Assembly (NCBI GenBank): GCA_017452445.1
Contig: JAFTMH010000003.1
Coordinates: forward strand, 1-64,000
DNA: 64,000 nucleotides
Direction: 5' to 3'
DNA from: Clostridia bacterium
Lineage (GTDB): Bacteria > Bacillota > Clostridia > Christensenellales > UBA1242
The notes beneath the pieces are model-generated. The model was not told where the DNA came from. It worked only from the letters and a program-made list of their open reading frames with translations, and did not search any database. Shown in pieces: positions 33,575 to 42,900 of this stretch. How positions within the stretch are numbered: position 1 is the stretch's first letter; every line of letters starts with the position of its first letter. The position numbers were made by a program, and so were the translations under genes.

Positions 33575-35722
33575 ATGAAAATCGGAGCAATTGAATTGAA
33601 CTCAAATGAAATTAGCATTGTTGACTTTCAACACTTGTGTGCAGACGCAGGTGCTTATGATGCTTCAACTGGACTTGGAACTTTTGATTTTAAAGGTGGC
33701 AAGGTAGTTTTTGTTGACGCTGCTGGCACAAAGGTGGCGTATTATCTTTCTGGAAGAACTGGCACTACAACAGCCAAATTTGTTTGTGGGGCAAAAATTG
33801 AAGCTGGAAAACTTTGCATTGCAAAATCATACTCTTCTTCTGGTGCATTTGTAGGCCTTACAACAAAAGATGATCCAGAAAGAGATGCTCTTAAGGGTGC
33901 TTTTGACAAGGTTGATTTTGCGGCAGCAAAAGCAATTTATGATGCAAACAAAGATGCAACAAAACCAGCAATCTTTGAAATTCAAACTCCACCTGCAAAA
34001 GGAAGCAAAGATCATGGACTTGCTTGTATTGTTGTAGGAAAACACCCAACAAAGGTTGGTGAAAAGTCAGTATATTTGATCAGAAAGCCAAAAGCAGAAG
34101 TTGAAAGATTGGATTTGTCTGATGCGGCAAAAATTCTCTCTGCAGGAGGAATTGTTGTAAACCATGCAGTTATTGACAAAACCGGTGCAATCAAAGCTTA
34201 TGTTTATCAAGCTGTGACAAAAAAGGGTACAACAACATACGAAGTTGCTTCAAAACCAATTGATCTTATTGATCAAAATCACAGCCAACCTGACAGCCTT
34301 AAAGCATTTGTTGATGCAAAATATGGCACAGGAAAAATCAAAACAAGATCAGAAGCTGCTGTTATGTTGAAAAATTCAACACACAAAACTGCTGGAATTG
34401 TAAAAGTTGCTATTGTTTTCACATTGGCTCTTACATTCTTGGCAGGTGCTTTCTCAGCAATCTTCTTCCCAATCAAAGCTCACAACGAAAAAGTTGCAGC
34501 AGAAAAAGCTGCATATGTGGTGGTTATGCAAAATTACAAAGGACAGGAGGCGGCAGCATATGCGTTTGGACAAGCACAAGTTGACCAAATGCTTAGCGGC
34601 AAGACAAACTTGTTTAATGTTCAAGCAGCATCAGCAACAAATCACACAATCACAGCTGCAGACATTGAAACTGTGCTTACAACAAAACTTCAAGACTTTA
34701 CAATTGGATATGACAAACTCAATGACGCAGACAAAGAAACATACGCTGGTTATTATTACGACGAAGTTATTTCTGGGGCAGCTTCAAGAGCTGGAGCAAT
34801 CGTTGCACAATATTTGGTTGACCAAGGAGTTTCAATCGCAGCAAGAGGCAGTGTAAATGATGCAGTTGTTTACAACTTTGTTTATCCAAGCCTTAAAGCT
34901 GGCGTGCCTACAGAACTTGTAGATGTAAACGCTGCAATTGCTCAATTGATAGACGCTGGATATACAGCAGAACAAGCAGCAAGTTGGATTGCTTCTTACG
35001 AACAATCATTTAAAGATGTTGCAGACAACAATATTTCAGTAAACAAAACATACATCAACGGCGTTGGCGAACCAATCGTTATCAATGCAAACGACCCAAC
35101 AATTCTTCAAGCAGTAAGATCTGCAATCGGAACAAGTGGTCAAGTGGAAATGGTTTTTGCAAACATTGAATCTGGCGACAAAGTTTTGTATGCACTTGAA
35201 GCAATTGCTCAAGGACAATATTCAAAACTTTACAAGATCGACATTGATGATACAGTTGAAATTGCAACACAAGATGATTTGAAGTCAGCAATCGAAACAG
35301 CAGATGTTTCAACATATTCAGAAGCAGAAAGCCGTTTGGCTTCAGCAAACAACGGCAAAGGTTGTGCAAAAGGTATTGCAAGAGAGTTTAAAAATCTTGC
35401 ATCAAAAGGTCTTGATGCACACTCAATGTATGTTGCAGCAAAAATGGTTGACGGAAAGATGGAAACAGTTAAGATTTTCGTTTGTGTAAACGCAAACAAC
35501 GAAGTTGTTATCGTTGAACAAGTTGGTGACACTGTTGAAAAAACAAGCAACGCAGTTTCTCCAGAAGATATGATTGCAACAAGCGTATTTGCTTCTTACC
35601 AAGCACCTGGCACAAGAGTTGACAGAAAGGGCAATGGTTACACAATTCACGAAGGCAATGTTGTTACTCAAGCAGATGCTTCTGCAATTCTCGCAACAAC
35701 AGCTAATGATTACACAAAATAA
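33575..35722 (+). CDS. Single-pass membrane protein of unknown function (715 aa)
   Basis: I do not recognise the family. Residues 1-270 are strand-rich and likely cytosolic (KIGAIELNSNEISIVDFQHLC at the start). One membrane span lies at about residues 274-300 (KVAIVFTLALTFLAGAFSAIFF). The C-terminal 415 residues should face outside and are Ala/Asp-rich and helical; no LPxTG or cell-wall repeat is visible. It has a consensus promoter, a strong ribosome site (ACGGAGGTG) and a terminator, so it is a well-expressed single gene. The giant surface operon follows a few genes later. Confidence 0.7.
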   Translation: MKIGAIELNSNEISIVDFQHLCADAGAYDASTGLGTFDFKGGKVVFVDAAGTKVAYYLSGRTGTTTAKFVCGAKIEAGKLCIAKSYSSSGAFVGLTTKDDPERDALKGAFDKVDFAAAKAIYDANKDATKPAIFEIQTPPAKGSKDHGLACIVVGKHPTKVGEKSVYLIRKPKAEVERLDLSDAAKILSAGGIVVNHAVIDKTGAIKAYVYQAVTKKGTTTYEVASKPIDLIDQNHSQPDSLKAFVDAKYGTGKIKTRSEAAVMLKNSTHKTAGIVKVAIVFTLALTFLAGAFSAIFFPIKAHNEKVAAEKAAYVVVMQNYKGQEAAAYAFGQAQVDQMLSGKTNLFNVQAASATNHTITAADIETVLTTKLQDFTIGYDKLNDADKETYAGYYYDEVISGAASRAGAIVAQYLVDQGVSIAARGSVNDAVVYNFVYPSLKAGVPTELVDVNAAIAQLIDAGYTAEQAASWIASYEQSFKDVADNNISVNKTYINGVGEPIVINANDPTILQAVRSAIGTSGQVEMVFANIESGDKVLYALEAIAQGQYSKLYKIDIDDTVEIATQDDLKSAIETADVSTYSEAESRLASANNGKGCAKGIAREFKNLASKGLDAHSMYVAAKMVDGKMETVKIFVCVNANNEVVIVEQVGDTVEKTSNAVSPEDMIATSVFASYQAPGTRVDRKGNGYTIHEGNVVTQADASAILATTANDYTK

Positions 35723-35731
35723 CAAGAAAAT

Positions 35732-35760
35732 AAAACAGGTCGTTTTGACCTGTTTTTTTT
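35732..35760 (+). terminator. Rho-independent terminator
   Basis: AAAACAGGTC pairs with GACCTGTTTT around GTTTT, followed by a T-run. Confidence 0.9.
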
Positions 35761-35777
35761 TGTTGTCTTTTTGCAAC

Positions 35778-36308
35778 TTAAGAACCTTTTTTCATTTTTT
35801 TGAAAATCCAAAGATAAAACAATCCGATCATTCCGCCGATTAATGTGCTTGCCATGTTGAAGAATATGTCTGACATTTGCACTGATCTTGGCACAGGGAG
35901 AATGAATTGTGAAAGTTCGACAAACATTCCGGCAAAGAATCCTAAACACAAAAGGAGAATAAGTTTTGAAAGTAAAGATTTATTTTTAAATTTGTATGAA
36001 ATAAAGATGCCAAGTGGGATAAACATAATCAAATTGATGATGAGATCAAAAAGAGAAAGGTGGGCAAAATTCCAATTTATAGGTTTGTCGCACCATTTGC
36101 CCGAAAAGTTTGGCTTGATTGAAACTGTTTTCCATGTGCAGTGTGTTTGAAACCATACGCCACACAAAAGAAGTGCAACATACAGCACAAACAGGATTGA
36201 AAGAGTCCAGTTGAATGCTTTTTTGTTTTTGATAAACAGGATTGCAAAAGGCACAACAAAAAAGAAAACTGCGCCAAGTGACAAAACCAGTGGGGTGCTT
36301 ATTTGCAT
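35778..36308 (-). CDS. VanZ-family membrane protein
   Basis: The 176-residue protein has four to five spans. LSLFDLIINLIMFIPLGIFISYKF and MFVELSQFILPVPRSVQMSDIFFNMASTLIGG match the VanZ-like core, with the R-x-x-x-x-D pattern in PRSVQMSD. Some VanZ proteins lower teicoplanin binding, but most genomic copies have unknown roles. It lies between convergent genes, with a bidirectional T-rich region downstream. Confidence 0.85.
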   Translation of the reverse strand: MQISTPLVLSLGAVFFFVVPFAILFIKNKKAFNWTLSILFVLYVALLLCGVWFQTHCTWKTVSIKPNFSGKWCDKPINWNFAHLSLFDLIINLIMFIPLGIFISYKFKNKSLLSKLILLLCLGFFAGMFVELSQFILPVPRSVQMSDIFFNMASTLIGGMIGLFYLWIFKKMKKGS

Positions 36309-36378
36309 AAAACCTCCGATTTTTTGATTGTTTTTATATTTTTATTATAGTTTTTGAAAACAGGAGTGTCAAACAAAA

Positions 36379-36397
36379 AAACACCACAAGGGTGTTT
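36379..36397 (-). terminator. Terminator of tRNA-Leu(CAG)
   Basis: AAACACC pairs with GGTGTTT; on the minus strand it starts at the tRNA's CCA and ends in a run of T. Confidence 0.8.
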
Positions 36398-36482
36398 GGT
36401 GCAGGAAATGGGATTTGAACCCATAAGAGGTTGCCCTCACAAGCATCTGAAACTTGCGTGTCTGCCATTCCACCACTCCTGC
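36397..36482 (-). tRNA. tRNA-Leu (anticodon CAG)
   Basis: On the minus strand the acceptor GCAGGAG pairs with TTCCTGC (one wobble), the anticodon arm CAAGT-TTCAGAT-GCTTG gives CAG, there is a class II variable arm, and the T-arm contains GGTTCAAATCC. CCA is encoded (complement of 36397-36399). Confidence 0.95.
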
Positions 36483-36578
36483 ATGGTGATGACAATATTA
36501 TAAAACGAGATGGGGTTGTTGTCAAGAGAATAGGTATTGGCGATTATCAAAAAAAGTCGACAAATGTCATGTTGAGTA

Positions 36579-36607
36579 TTGAAAAACAGATTGTGATATG
36601 TTAGAAT
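36579..36607 (+). promoter_or_regulatory. Promoter giving a leaderless transcript of the acetyltransferase gene
   Basis: TTGAAA (36579-36584), 17 bases, TAGAAT (36602-36607) with TGT before it. ATG 36614 is six bases further on, with no ribosome site. Confidence 0.7.
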
Positions 36608-36613
36608 ATAGTC

Positions 36614-37516
36614 ATGGAAAACAAAATTCAACACAAAATAAAACTTTATTCGACAGTAGAATCTGTCCCACAAATGTATAGGTATGACCTTGAAAGAGTG
36701 ATCGAAGAGTGTCCATTTATCCACAGTGACCATATTGGCGCAATTATCGACCCTTATGACGACAAAAAGGCGATTTGTGTTTTTGACGAATATGACAACA
36801 TTTGTGGTTTTGCTTGCATTATTGTAGAAGATCGTGGAGTGTTTTTGTCAGAACTCTTTGTCGAACCTCATGCACAAAACAAAGGAAGGGGCAGTGTGCT
36901 TCTTGATGCAGTGCGAATCTATGCAAAAAAGAATGGCAAAGAAGATATTGCTTTGGCTGTTGCAGAAAACAATGTGCTTGCAAGAAGATTGTATGAACGA
37001 AAAGGGTATGTATACAACTCTTACAGTGGCAAGGGTGGCAGAGCAATTATGAGAAGATTTGTGTCTAGTGGGGTGCAAAATCTTGGCCGTGTTGTTTTTA
37101 AACTTGAAAAAGCATTTGGTGCTGGCAATTGCGCAAAAGGTTTGCAATCTATCAGAGAAAGCAGAGATTTTGGCATTTTTGCTGACATGATGATTTCTGA
37201 AGGTGCAGAAGAAAGAATTGCAAAAACGGTGGATTCAAAACTTTTGGAAGCGGCTTGTGTGCTTCAAGATGGCATGAAGGGCGAATATGACAGATTTGTT
37301 GTTCATTCACTCAAAAACGGCAGATATGACTATCTCTTGAGAGAGGATCAATCACAATATGTCAAATTGCTTGAATATCCACAAGAAGTATATGCAAACA
37401 TTGCTTTGATTGCTGAAGCTGCAAAAACTTGCAGAAATGATGACATCATCAGAGAAACAATGAAAATTGAAGAGTTGAACGAACGAAAAGAAAAAGACGG
37501 AAAAGGTGGAAAATAA
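36614..37516 (+). CDS. GNAT-family N-acetyltransferase with helical C-terminal extension
   Basis: This 300-residue protein has a GNAT domain in its first half: FLSELFVEPHAQNKGRGSVLLDAVRIYAKKNGKEDIALAV (acetyl-CoA motif QNKGRG) and NNVLARRLYERKGYVYNSY. The remaining 150 residues (from about 150) are helical and not found in simple GNATs; I do not recognise them. The target is unknown. The likely transcript is leaderless. Confidence 0.78.
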   Translation: MENKIQHKIKLYSTVESVPQMYRYDLERVIEECPFIHSDHIGAIIDPYDDKKAICVFDEYDNICGFACIIVEDRGVFLSELFVEPHAQNKGRGSVLLDAVRIYAKKNGKEDIALAVAENNVLARRLYERKGYVYNSYSGKGGRAIMRRFVSSGVQNLGRVVFKLEKAFGAGNCAKGLQSIRESRDFGIFADMMISEGAEERIAKTVDSKLLEAACVLQDGMKGEYDRFVVHSLKNGRYDYLLREDQSQYVKLLEYPQEVYANIALIAEAAKTCRNDDIIRETMKIEELNERKEKDGKGGK

Positions 37517-37519
37517 AAG

Positions 37520-37542
37520 AAGAGCAAAATTGCTCTTTTTTT
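37520..37542 (+). terminator. Rho-independent terminator
   Basis: AAGAGCAA pairs with TTGCTCTT across AA, followed by a T-run. Confidence 0.85.
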
Positions 37543-37574
37543 GTTGCGAAATATTTTTTGATTTGCTGTTTGTG

Positions 37575-37583
37575 TGATATAAT
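37575..37583 (+). promoter_or_regulatory. Extended -10 element of the RNA methyltransferase gene
   Basis: TGA-TATAAT ends nine bases before ATG 37593, leaving a leader of two or three bases. A good -35 is not seen, which is usual for extended -10 promoters. Confidence 0.65.
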
Positions 37584-37592
37584 ATCGTTGTT

Positions 37593-38855
37593 ATGAGCAG
37601 AGAAATAGTGGATATTTTTGATATAAGTTATGAAGGGGCAGGTGTCGGCAAGATTGACGGTCAAGTTGTTTTTGTGCCAAAAGCTTTGCCGGGCGAACAA
37701 GTTGAAATCGAAATTGTGCGAAGGGGTTCAAATTTTATGATTGGCGAAGTTTGCCAAGTTTTGAAACCAAGTGAATATCGTGTCGAACCAGAATGTCCGT
37801 ATTATGATTTCTGTGGTGGTTGTTGTTTTCAGCATTGCGATGAAGATGCAGAAGAACAACTCAAAATTCAAATTTTGAAAGATGAAATCAAAAAAGCAGG
37901 TTATGTTGGCGAAGTTGATTTTGTTGACAGTGACAAAAGGTTGGGGTATAGAAACAAAATCAAGCTTGATGTGCAAAACGACAAACTTGGTTTTTACAGA
38001 CAAAAGAGCAGAGAGTTTGTTGAAATTGATCAATGTCTTTTGGCAGACGAAGAGATGAATGAGGCGCTTGCTGATGCAAGAGAATTTTTGCGTAACAACA
38101 AATTTAGGTTTGCTAAAAGTGTTTATGTCAAGAGAGTTGAAGATGACATTGCAATCGTGTTTTTGTTTGCAAAAGAAGATCCACAATCGCAAAAAAACTT
38201 CAAAAACATAGATATTTTGCAAAAATATGCCGTTTATTTTGCGTTTGGCGAATATTTGGAAAGCAATGATACAAAACTTATGGGCATAAATGCTTATAGA
38301 AAATTGGAGTATAATTATCACGATCACAAGTTGCAAGTCAATGTTGCCGGATTTAATCAAGTCAACAATTATGTTGCTGACAGATTGTATGAATATGTTG
38401 TAGAGCTTACACAAAACAAGCGTGTAGTCAATGCTTATTCTGGGCAAGGTTTTTTGACATATCTCATTTCAAACAATGCAAAATTTGTTTATGGAATTGA
38501 ATATCAACTTGCTGCACACAAGATGGCAGAAAAAGTTAAAGAGTGGAATGAAAACTACAAAATCACAAACATTTGTGGAAAAGTGGAAGATGTGTTGCCA
38601 CAGGTTATGCTTAGGGATCGCATAGACACAATTGTGCTTGATCCTACCAGAGATGGTTGCCACAAAAATGTGCTTGACACTATTAAGAAAAATGATATTA
38701 GAGAAATAATATATATATCATGCAATTTTGCAACTCTGACAAGGGATTTAGGTGTTTTGGGAGACAATTATGAGATTGTTGAAGTGACAGTTTTCAACAT
38801 GTTTCCTTGCACAGCGAACATGGAAACTGTTGCAATTTTGCACAGAAAGGGCTGA
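37593..38855 (+). CDS. RNA (uracil-5-)-methyltransferase, RumA/TrmA family
   Basis: This 420-residue enzyme methylates uracil C5 in 23S rRNA or tRNA. It begins with a TRAM domain (VDIFDISYEGAGVGKIDGQVVFVPKALPGEQVEIEIV), then the iron-sulfur cysteines CPYYDFCGGCCFQH and C in QCLLADEEMNEAL. SAM binding is NAYSGQGFLTYLIS, and IVLDPTRDG and YISCNFATLTRDL hold the catalytic Asp and Cys. Which uracil is modified cannot be told. The likely transcript is leaderless or nearly so. Confidence 0.92.
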   Translation: MSREIVDIFDISYEGAGVGKIDGQVVFVPKALPGEQVEIEIVRRGSNFMIGEVCQVLKPSEYRVEPECPYYDFCGGCCFQHCDEDAEEQLKIQILKDEIKKAGYVGEVDFVDSDKRLGYRNKIKLDVQNDKLGFYRQKSREFVEIDQCLLADEEMNEALADAREFLRNNKFRFAKSVYVKRVEDDIAIVFLFAKEDPQSQKNFKNIDILQKYAVYFAFGEYLESNDTKLMGINAYRKLEYNYHDHKLQVNVAGFNQVNNYVADRLYEYVVELTQNKRVVNAYSGQGFLTYLISNNAKFVYGIEYQLAAHKMAEKVKEWNENYKITNICGKVEDVLPQVMLRDRIDTIVLDPTRDGCHKNVLDTIKKNDIREIIYISCNFATLTRDLGVLGDNYEIVEVTVFNMFPCTANMETVAILHRKG

Positions 38856-38935
38856 GATTTTTTGGCTCTTTTTTTTGTTGTTCTAACTTGCGAAATTTGT
38901 CGCATAAAATAATTAAAAATTTTTAACTATTCTCG

Positions 38936-38964
38936 TTGACAATTTTTTTGCTTTGTGATAAAAT
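38936..38964 (+). promoter_or_regulatory. Promoter of the giant surface-protein operon
   Basis: TTGACA (38936-38941), 17 bases, TAAAAT (38959-38964) with TGA before it. It lies in 171 bases without a gene. Confidence 0.82.
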
Positions 38965-38980
38965 TTATTTTGTAAAAAAT

Positions 38981-39003
38981 AAAAGGGGTTTCTGCCCTTT
39001 TTT
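38981..39003 (+). promoter_or_regulatory. Terminator-like hairpin in the leader, possible attenuator
   Basis: AAAAGGG (38981-38987) pairs with CCCTTTT (38995-39001) around GTTTCTG, and the run of T follows, so it looks like an intrinsic terminator about 15 bases into the transcript. It lies between the promoter and the ribosome site AGGGGAG (39014-39020). It may limit expression unless overcome. No antiterminator is evident. Confidence 0.5.
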
Positions 39004-39026
39004 GGGTTTGTATAGGGGAGTCTGAA

Positions 39027-39953
39027 TTGAAGTTTAAGGCAAAAAATTTAGTGTGTATAGCAATTGTGCTTGTGGCAATGTTTTCTGGCTATTTGGTAGG
39101 CAGAATTTATATTGACAGTATTCAACCAGCGCCAATTGTTGCAGCATCAGAAGCTGATCTTCGTGAAAAGAATGAAAAAGTGCAAGAGCTTTGCAAAAGG
39201 GCTGATGGAGGGGCATCAGTTTCTTCTTTTTCTGCTGTCGAACTTTATGTAATTGCCGAACACAAACTTAACAGTGCTGAAGCTTTTTACAAACAAACAA
39301 CCGGAACTGTAGATGTAAACTCTGTTGTCAAGGTTCATCAAGAACAACAAACTGACAAATTGAAAAGAGATGGAAAATTTGTTACAAACAAATACAGCCC
39401 TGGTGGTGGTTTGGCTCCAACTATTTGTTCTCGTACAGTTTATGATTACAGCACAAATATTGCAAAAGTAAACAAAAATGGAACAATCACAAACAGAGAA
39501 ACAATAGGACAGTTTTCTGCGACTTTTGGAGATTCTGGCTGGGTTGATTATGATGAAGAGGCTTATCGCAACGAATTTATCACTGTAGCAACAACTCCAA
39601 ATCCATATATTATTTCTTCTGTCACTTGTTCGACAGCACAAGTGTCTAATGTTACAAAGACTGCAGAAGGGGATTATTCATTTACAATAAAGATGGAAGG
39701 AAATTCTCTTGTTTTGGCTGCACTTTATTATTCAAAAGAAATCGCATTTTCAAGTGGACGAGGAGATCCTAAATGGGTTTCTTTGGAAATGACTGTTGTC
39801 GTTGGCTCAGATTTCAACTTTAAGACTATCCACTATGTAGAGCAATACAAAGTTTTTGAAGCTAGCATGTGGAACCTTGTTGTTGACAAATTTACTGATG
39901 TCTATAATTTTGATTTGGCAACAATGCCAACAATTGAGGAGGTGTGCGCATGA
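39027..39953 (+). CDS. Membrane-anchored extracytoplasmic protein (308 aa), first gene of the giant operon
   Basis: A basic MKFKAK precedes a single hydrophobic segment at about residues 8-24 (LVCIAIVLVAMFSGYLVG), which is a signal anchor since no cleavage site is obvious. The rest is outside: an acidic helix, then strand-rich parts such as YSFTIKMEGNSLVLAALYYSKEIAFSS and VSLEMTVVVGSDFNFKTIHYVEQYKV, which recall a LolA/LppX-like half-barrel. The start is TTG 39027, with AGGGGAG six bases before. Its stop overlaps the next start (ATGA). Function is unknown but it should act with the giant protein. Confidence 0.72.
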   Translation: MKFKAKNLVCIAIVLVAMFSGYLVGRIYIDSIQPAPIVAASEADLREKNEKVQELCKRADGGASVSSFSAVELYVIAEHKLNSAEAFYKQTTGTVDVNSVVKVHQEQQTDKLKRDGKFVTNKYSPGGGLAPTICSRTVYDYSTNIAKVNKNGTITNRETIGQFSATFGDSGWVDYDEEAYRNEFITVATTPNPYIISSVTCSTAQVSNVTKTAEGDYSFTIKMEGNSLVLAALYYSKEIAFSSGRGDPKWVSLEMTVVVGSDFNFKTIHYVEQYKVFEASMWNLVVDKFTDVYNFDLATMPTIEEVCA

Positions 39954-42900
39954 GAAAACCTGCTCAAGGAAATTTTGTGACAAAAGTGTTTAAGACATTT
40001 GCTCTTTACATTTTTGTAACATTGTTTATGTTTTTTGGCTATGTCCAACTTTTTGGAGATGTAAAACCTCCAGTGCTCGAACTTCCTTCTGGTGATGCTG
40101 GTGCAGAAGATGAGGGCAAGTTTGGTGCATTTGTGACAAACTTGATGTCTCTTCAAAATGTAGTTGCAGAAGATGTCACGATTGCATTTGATGGCGAAGA
40201 GATTGATTTTTCAATCAGTGGAGATGCAGCATTCAATCTTGCAAACAGCAAATTGTCTTGCGATTTGGATTTGACTTACAACGGCTACACTTTTGATGTT
40301 GGGGTTGTTTATGTTGATCCAGAACTCTATTTGACTTTGGAAAACGAAACTTACAGATTTGATTTGTCGGCAGAGTTTGACGCTGCAGCAGGAACTCTTG
40401 ATTTGACAAAAGTTTTGGGACTTGTAACAAAAGTTGTTGGCATTGACACAAGTTTTGTTGATTCGATTGGCGACTATCTTGGCATTGATTTTGCAAATCT
40501 TGATATGAATGCGCTTATGAATCAACTCAAGATTGAAGAAGAAGTGATTGTAAACAACGAAAAAGATCCAACAGATGATCAAATCAAATTTACAATCAAC
40601 TTTGGAAGTATTATTGAAGCTATTATTGAATGTGATGACCAATACAACATTACTTCTGCTATTGTAAGAGATATTCATTTTGGCAAAGCAGGCGTTGTAA
40701 AAGTTAAACTTCCTAGTGTTGAAATGAATCAAGCATCTATTGCTGACAAAATTCAAATTCCAACAGGCGATGACATTGTTGATATGACTGCTGCAACTGA
40801 ATATGCGGGTTATGCAAGCAATTTGTTTGCAAACGATTTTGTTGAAGCAGATGCAACAATCAAAGTTGGCGACAAAAATTACAATGCGGCAATCTTCTAC
40901 GACAGTTCTGTTCAACCACGCATCAAGATTGTGGCAAATGTTGAAGGCATTGATGTTTCTGTTGCTTATCAAAACGGAATTGTTTATGTTGATGCAGAAG
41001 AATTGAAACTTTCTTTTGATGCAGAAGATTTTGAAAAATGGGAAACAAAACTTAATCAAATTTTCGAACATCAAACATCAAAAGATGTTGCAACTTTTGT
41101 AAAAGAATATGTAAACAAATTGTTTGGTGTTGAAGAAGGCACTGACATTAAGCAAGAAATCCTCAACATTTTGGGAATTTCATTTGCAAATGTAGACAGC
41201 GTCAATGATTATCTTCCATCTTCAACTCAACAAACAGAAAACAGTTTTGTTATGAGTTGGGATAACAGTTTGAATGTTCAACTTGTTGCTGCAGAACAAC
41301 AATTGACTCAAATCAATGTGCAATATCAAAACAATTTGGCGACAATCACTTTTGTTGTGGCTGATCATGGTTTCGATATTGCTGGTCAATATTACAACCT
41401 TTCAAATCTTTTGACAGTTGCTGATGTTGTAGATCAAGTTTTGACAACACAACAAGTTGCCGGACAAATTTCTTCAACAGTTTCTGGGGTAGAAGTGATT
41501 GCTGATTATGTGGTTGATTTTGCATCAGAAATCAAAGTCCAAATTTCACTTGATATGCTTGGAGAAGATATTGCGATTTACGCAAACGGAAACAAGATTT
41601 TTGTTAAGATTGGCGAAATTGTTGTTGAAGCTGATGTAAATGAAGGCGAATCTTATCTTGCAAAGATTGATGAAGTTTTTGAAACTCAACTTTCTGGCAA
41701 ATTGACAGACGGTGAACAAATCGTTCCTGTCGAAATCAGTGCAATTGTTGCATTGGTTGAAGAAGTGCTCAACACAATCAAGTTGTATGAGGCAGAAGGA
41801 GTGCTTGCAGTTGTTGAATATATGTCTCACAAAGCAACACTTTCACAAAACGAAAATGTTTTGACAATAGATTATGCAAATGCAGACATTGTTGCAAATG
41901 TAACTTTGTCAGCATCAGAAGAAGAAATTTCAATCCCAACAGCAACTGACAATATGACAGATGTTTTGGCAAAGATTGAAAATGCGAAAGCATATGTAGA
42001 AGCAAAACAATATGCATTTGACCTTAACGCACAATACAACAACATTGTGCTTAATGGAACAGCATATGTTGACTTGCTTGCCAACAAGTTTGCTCTTACA
42101 GGTTTGACAGTAGGACAAAACGAACTTAGCGTTGCATACATTGATGGAGTTGCATACATTGCATACGCAGATTTGAAACTTCAAATTGCAGTAGACAATG
42201 TAATGGAACTTGTAGATGTGATTATGCCAATCGTTGAAGCAAACGGTGTAACAACAAGTGGAGAAGGCGCAGACCTTGCAGAAATCTTGACAAAAGTGTT
42301 TGGCGAAGATGTAAGAGATCTTACAATAAATGCAGCACTTGAAAAGGTTGCACTTGCTCTTACTGGCACAGTAAACAACATGACAGCAGGCGTAACATTC
42401 AATGGAAACAAAGTAGTTTCAGCAAACGCAACACTTACATTTGCTGACAACAAACTTGCAACAGTAAATGTAAATGCATACGATACAGACATTGCTCTTG
42501 CAATTGTAGATTTTGCAGAAATTGAAATTGAAGCAAATGAATATTACAACCTTACAACAGGCCACAAAGGTACAGTAGAACTTACTACAACAGTAGATGG
42601 CGAAGTTGTAAATGTGACAACAGATATTGAACTTCTTTTGAACAAAGATATCTACTTGAACATCTCAACAAAACTCTTTGGTGAAGATATTGAAATCATT
42701 ATCCTTAACAACAGAGCAACAATCTCAATTGGCGAAGTTGTTGTAGGCACAGATTTCAACAATACAAAAGAGTTGGTTGAAACAATCTCAACAACATTTG
42801 AAATTGCAATGGGAAGCAGTGTGGCAATCGACATTGAAGAAATGCTCGAAACACTTGACCTTAACAAGACAAATGTTTTGGACATTGCAGGACTTACACT

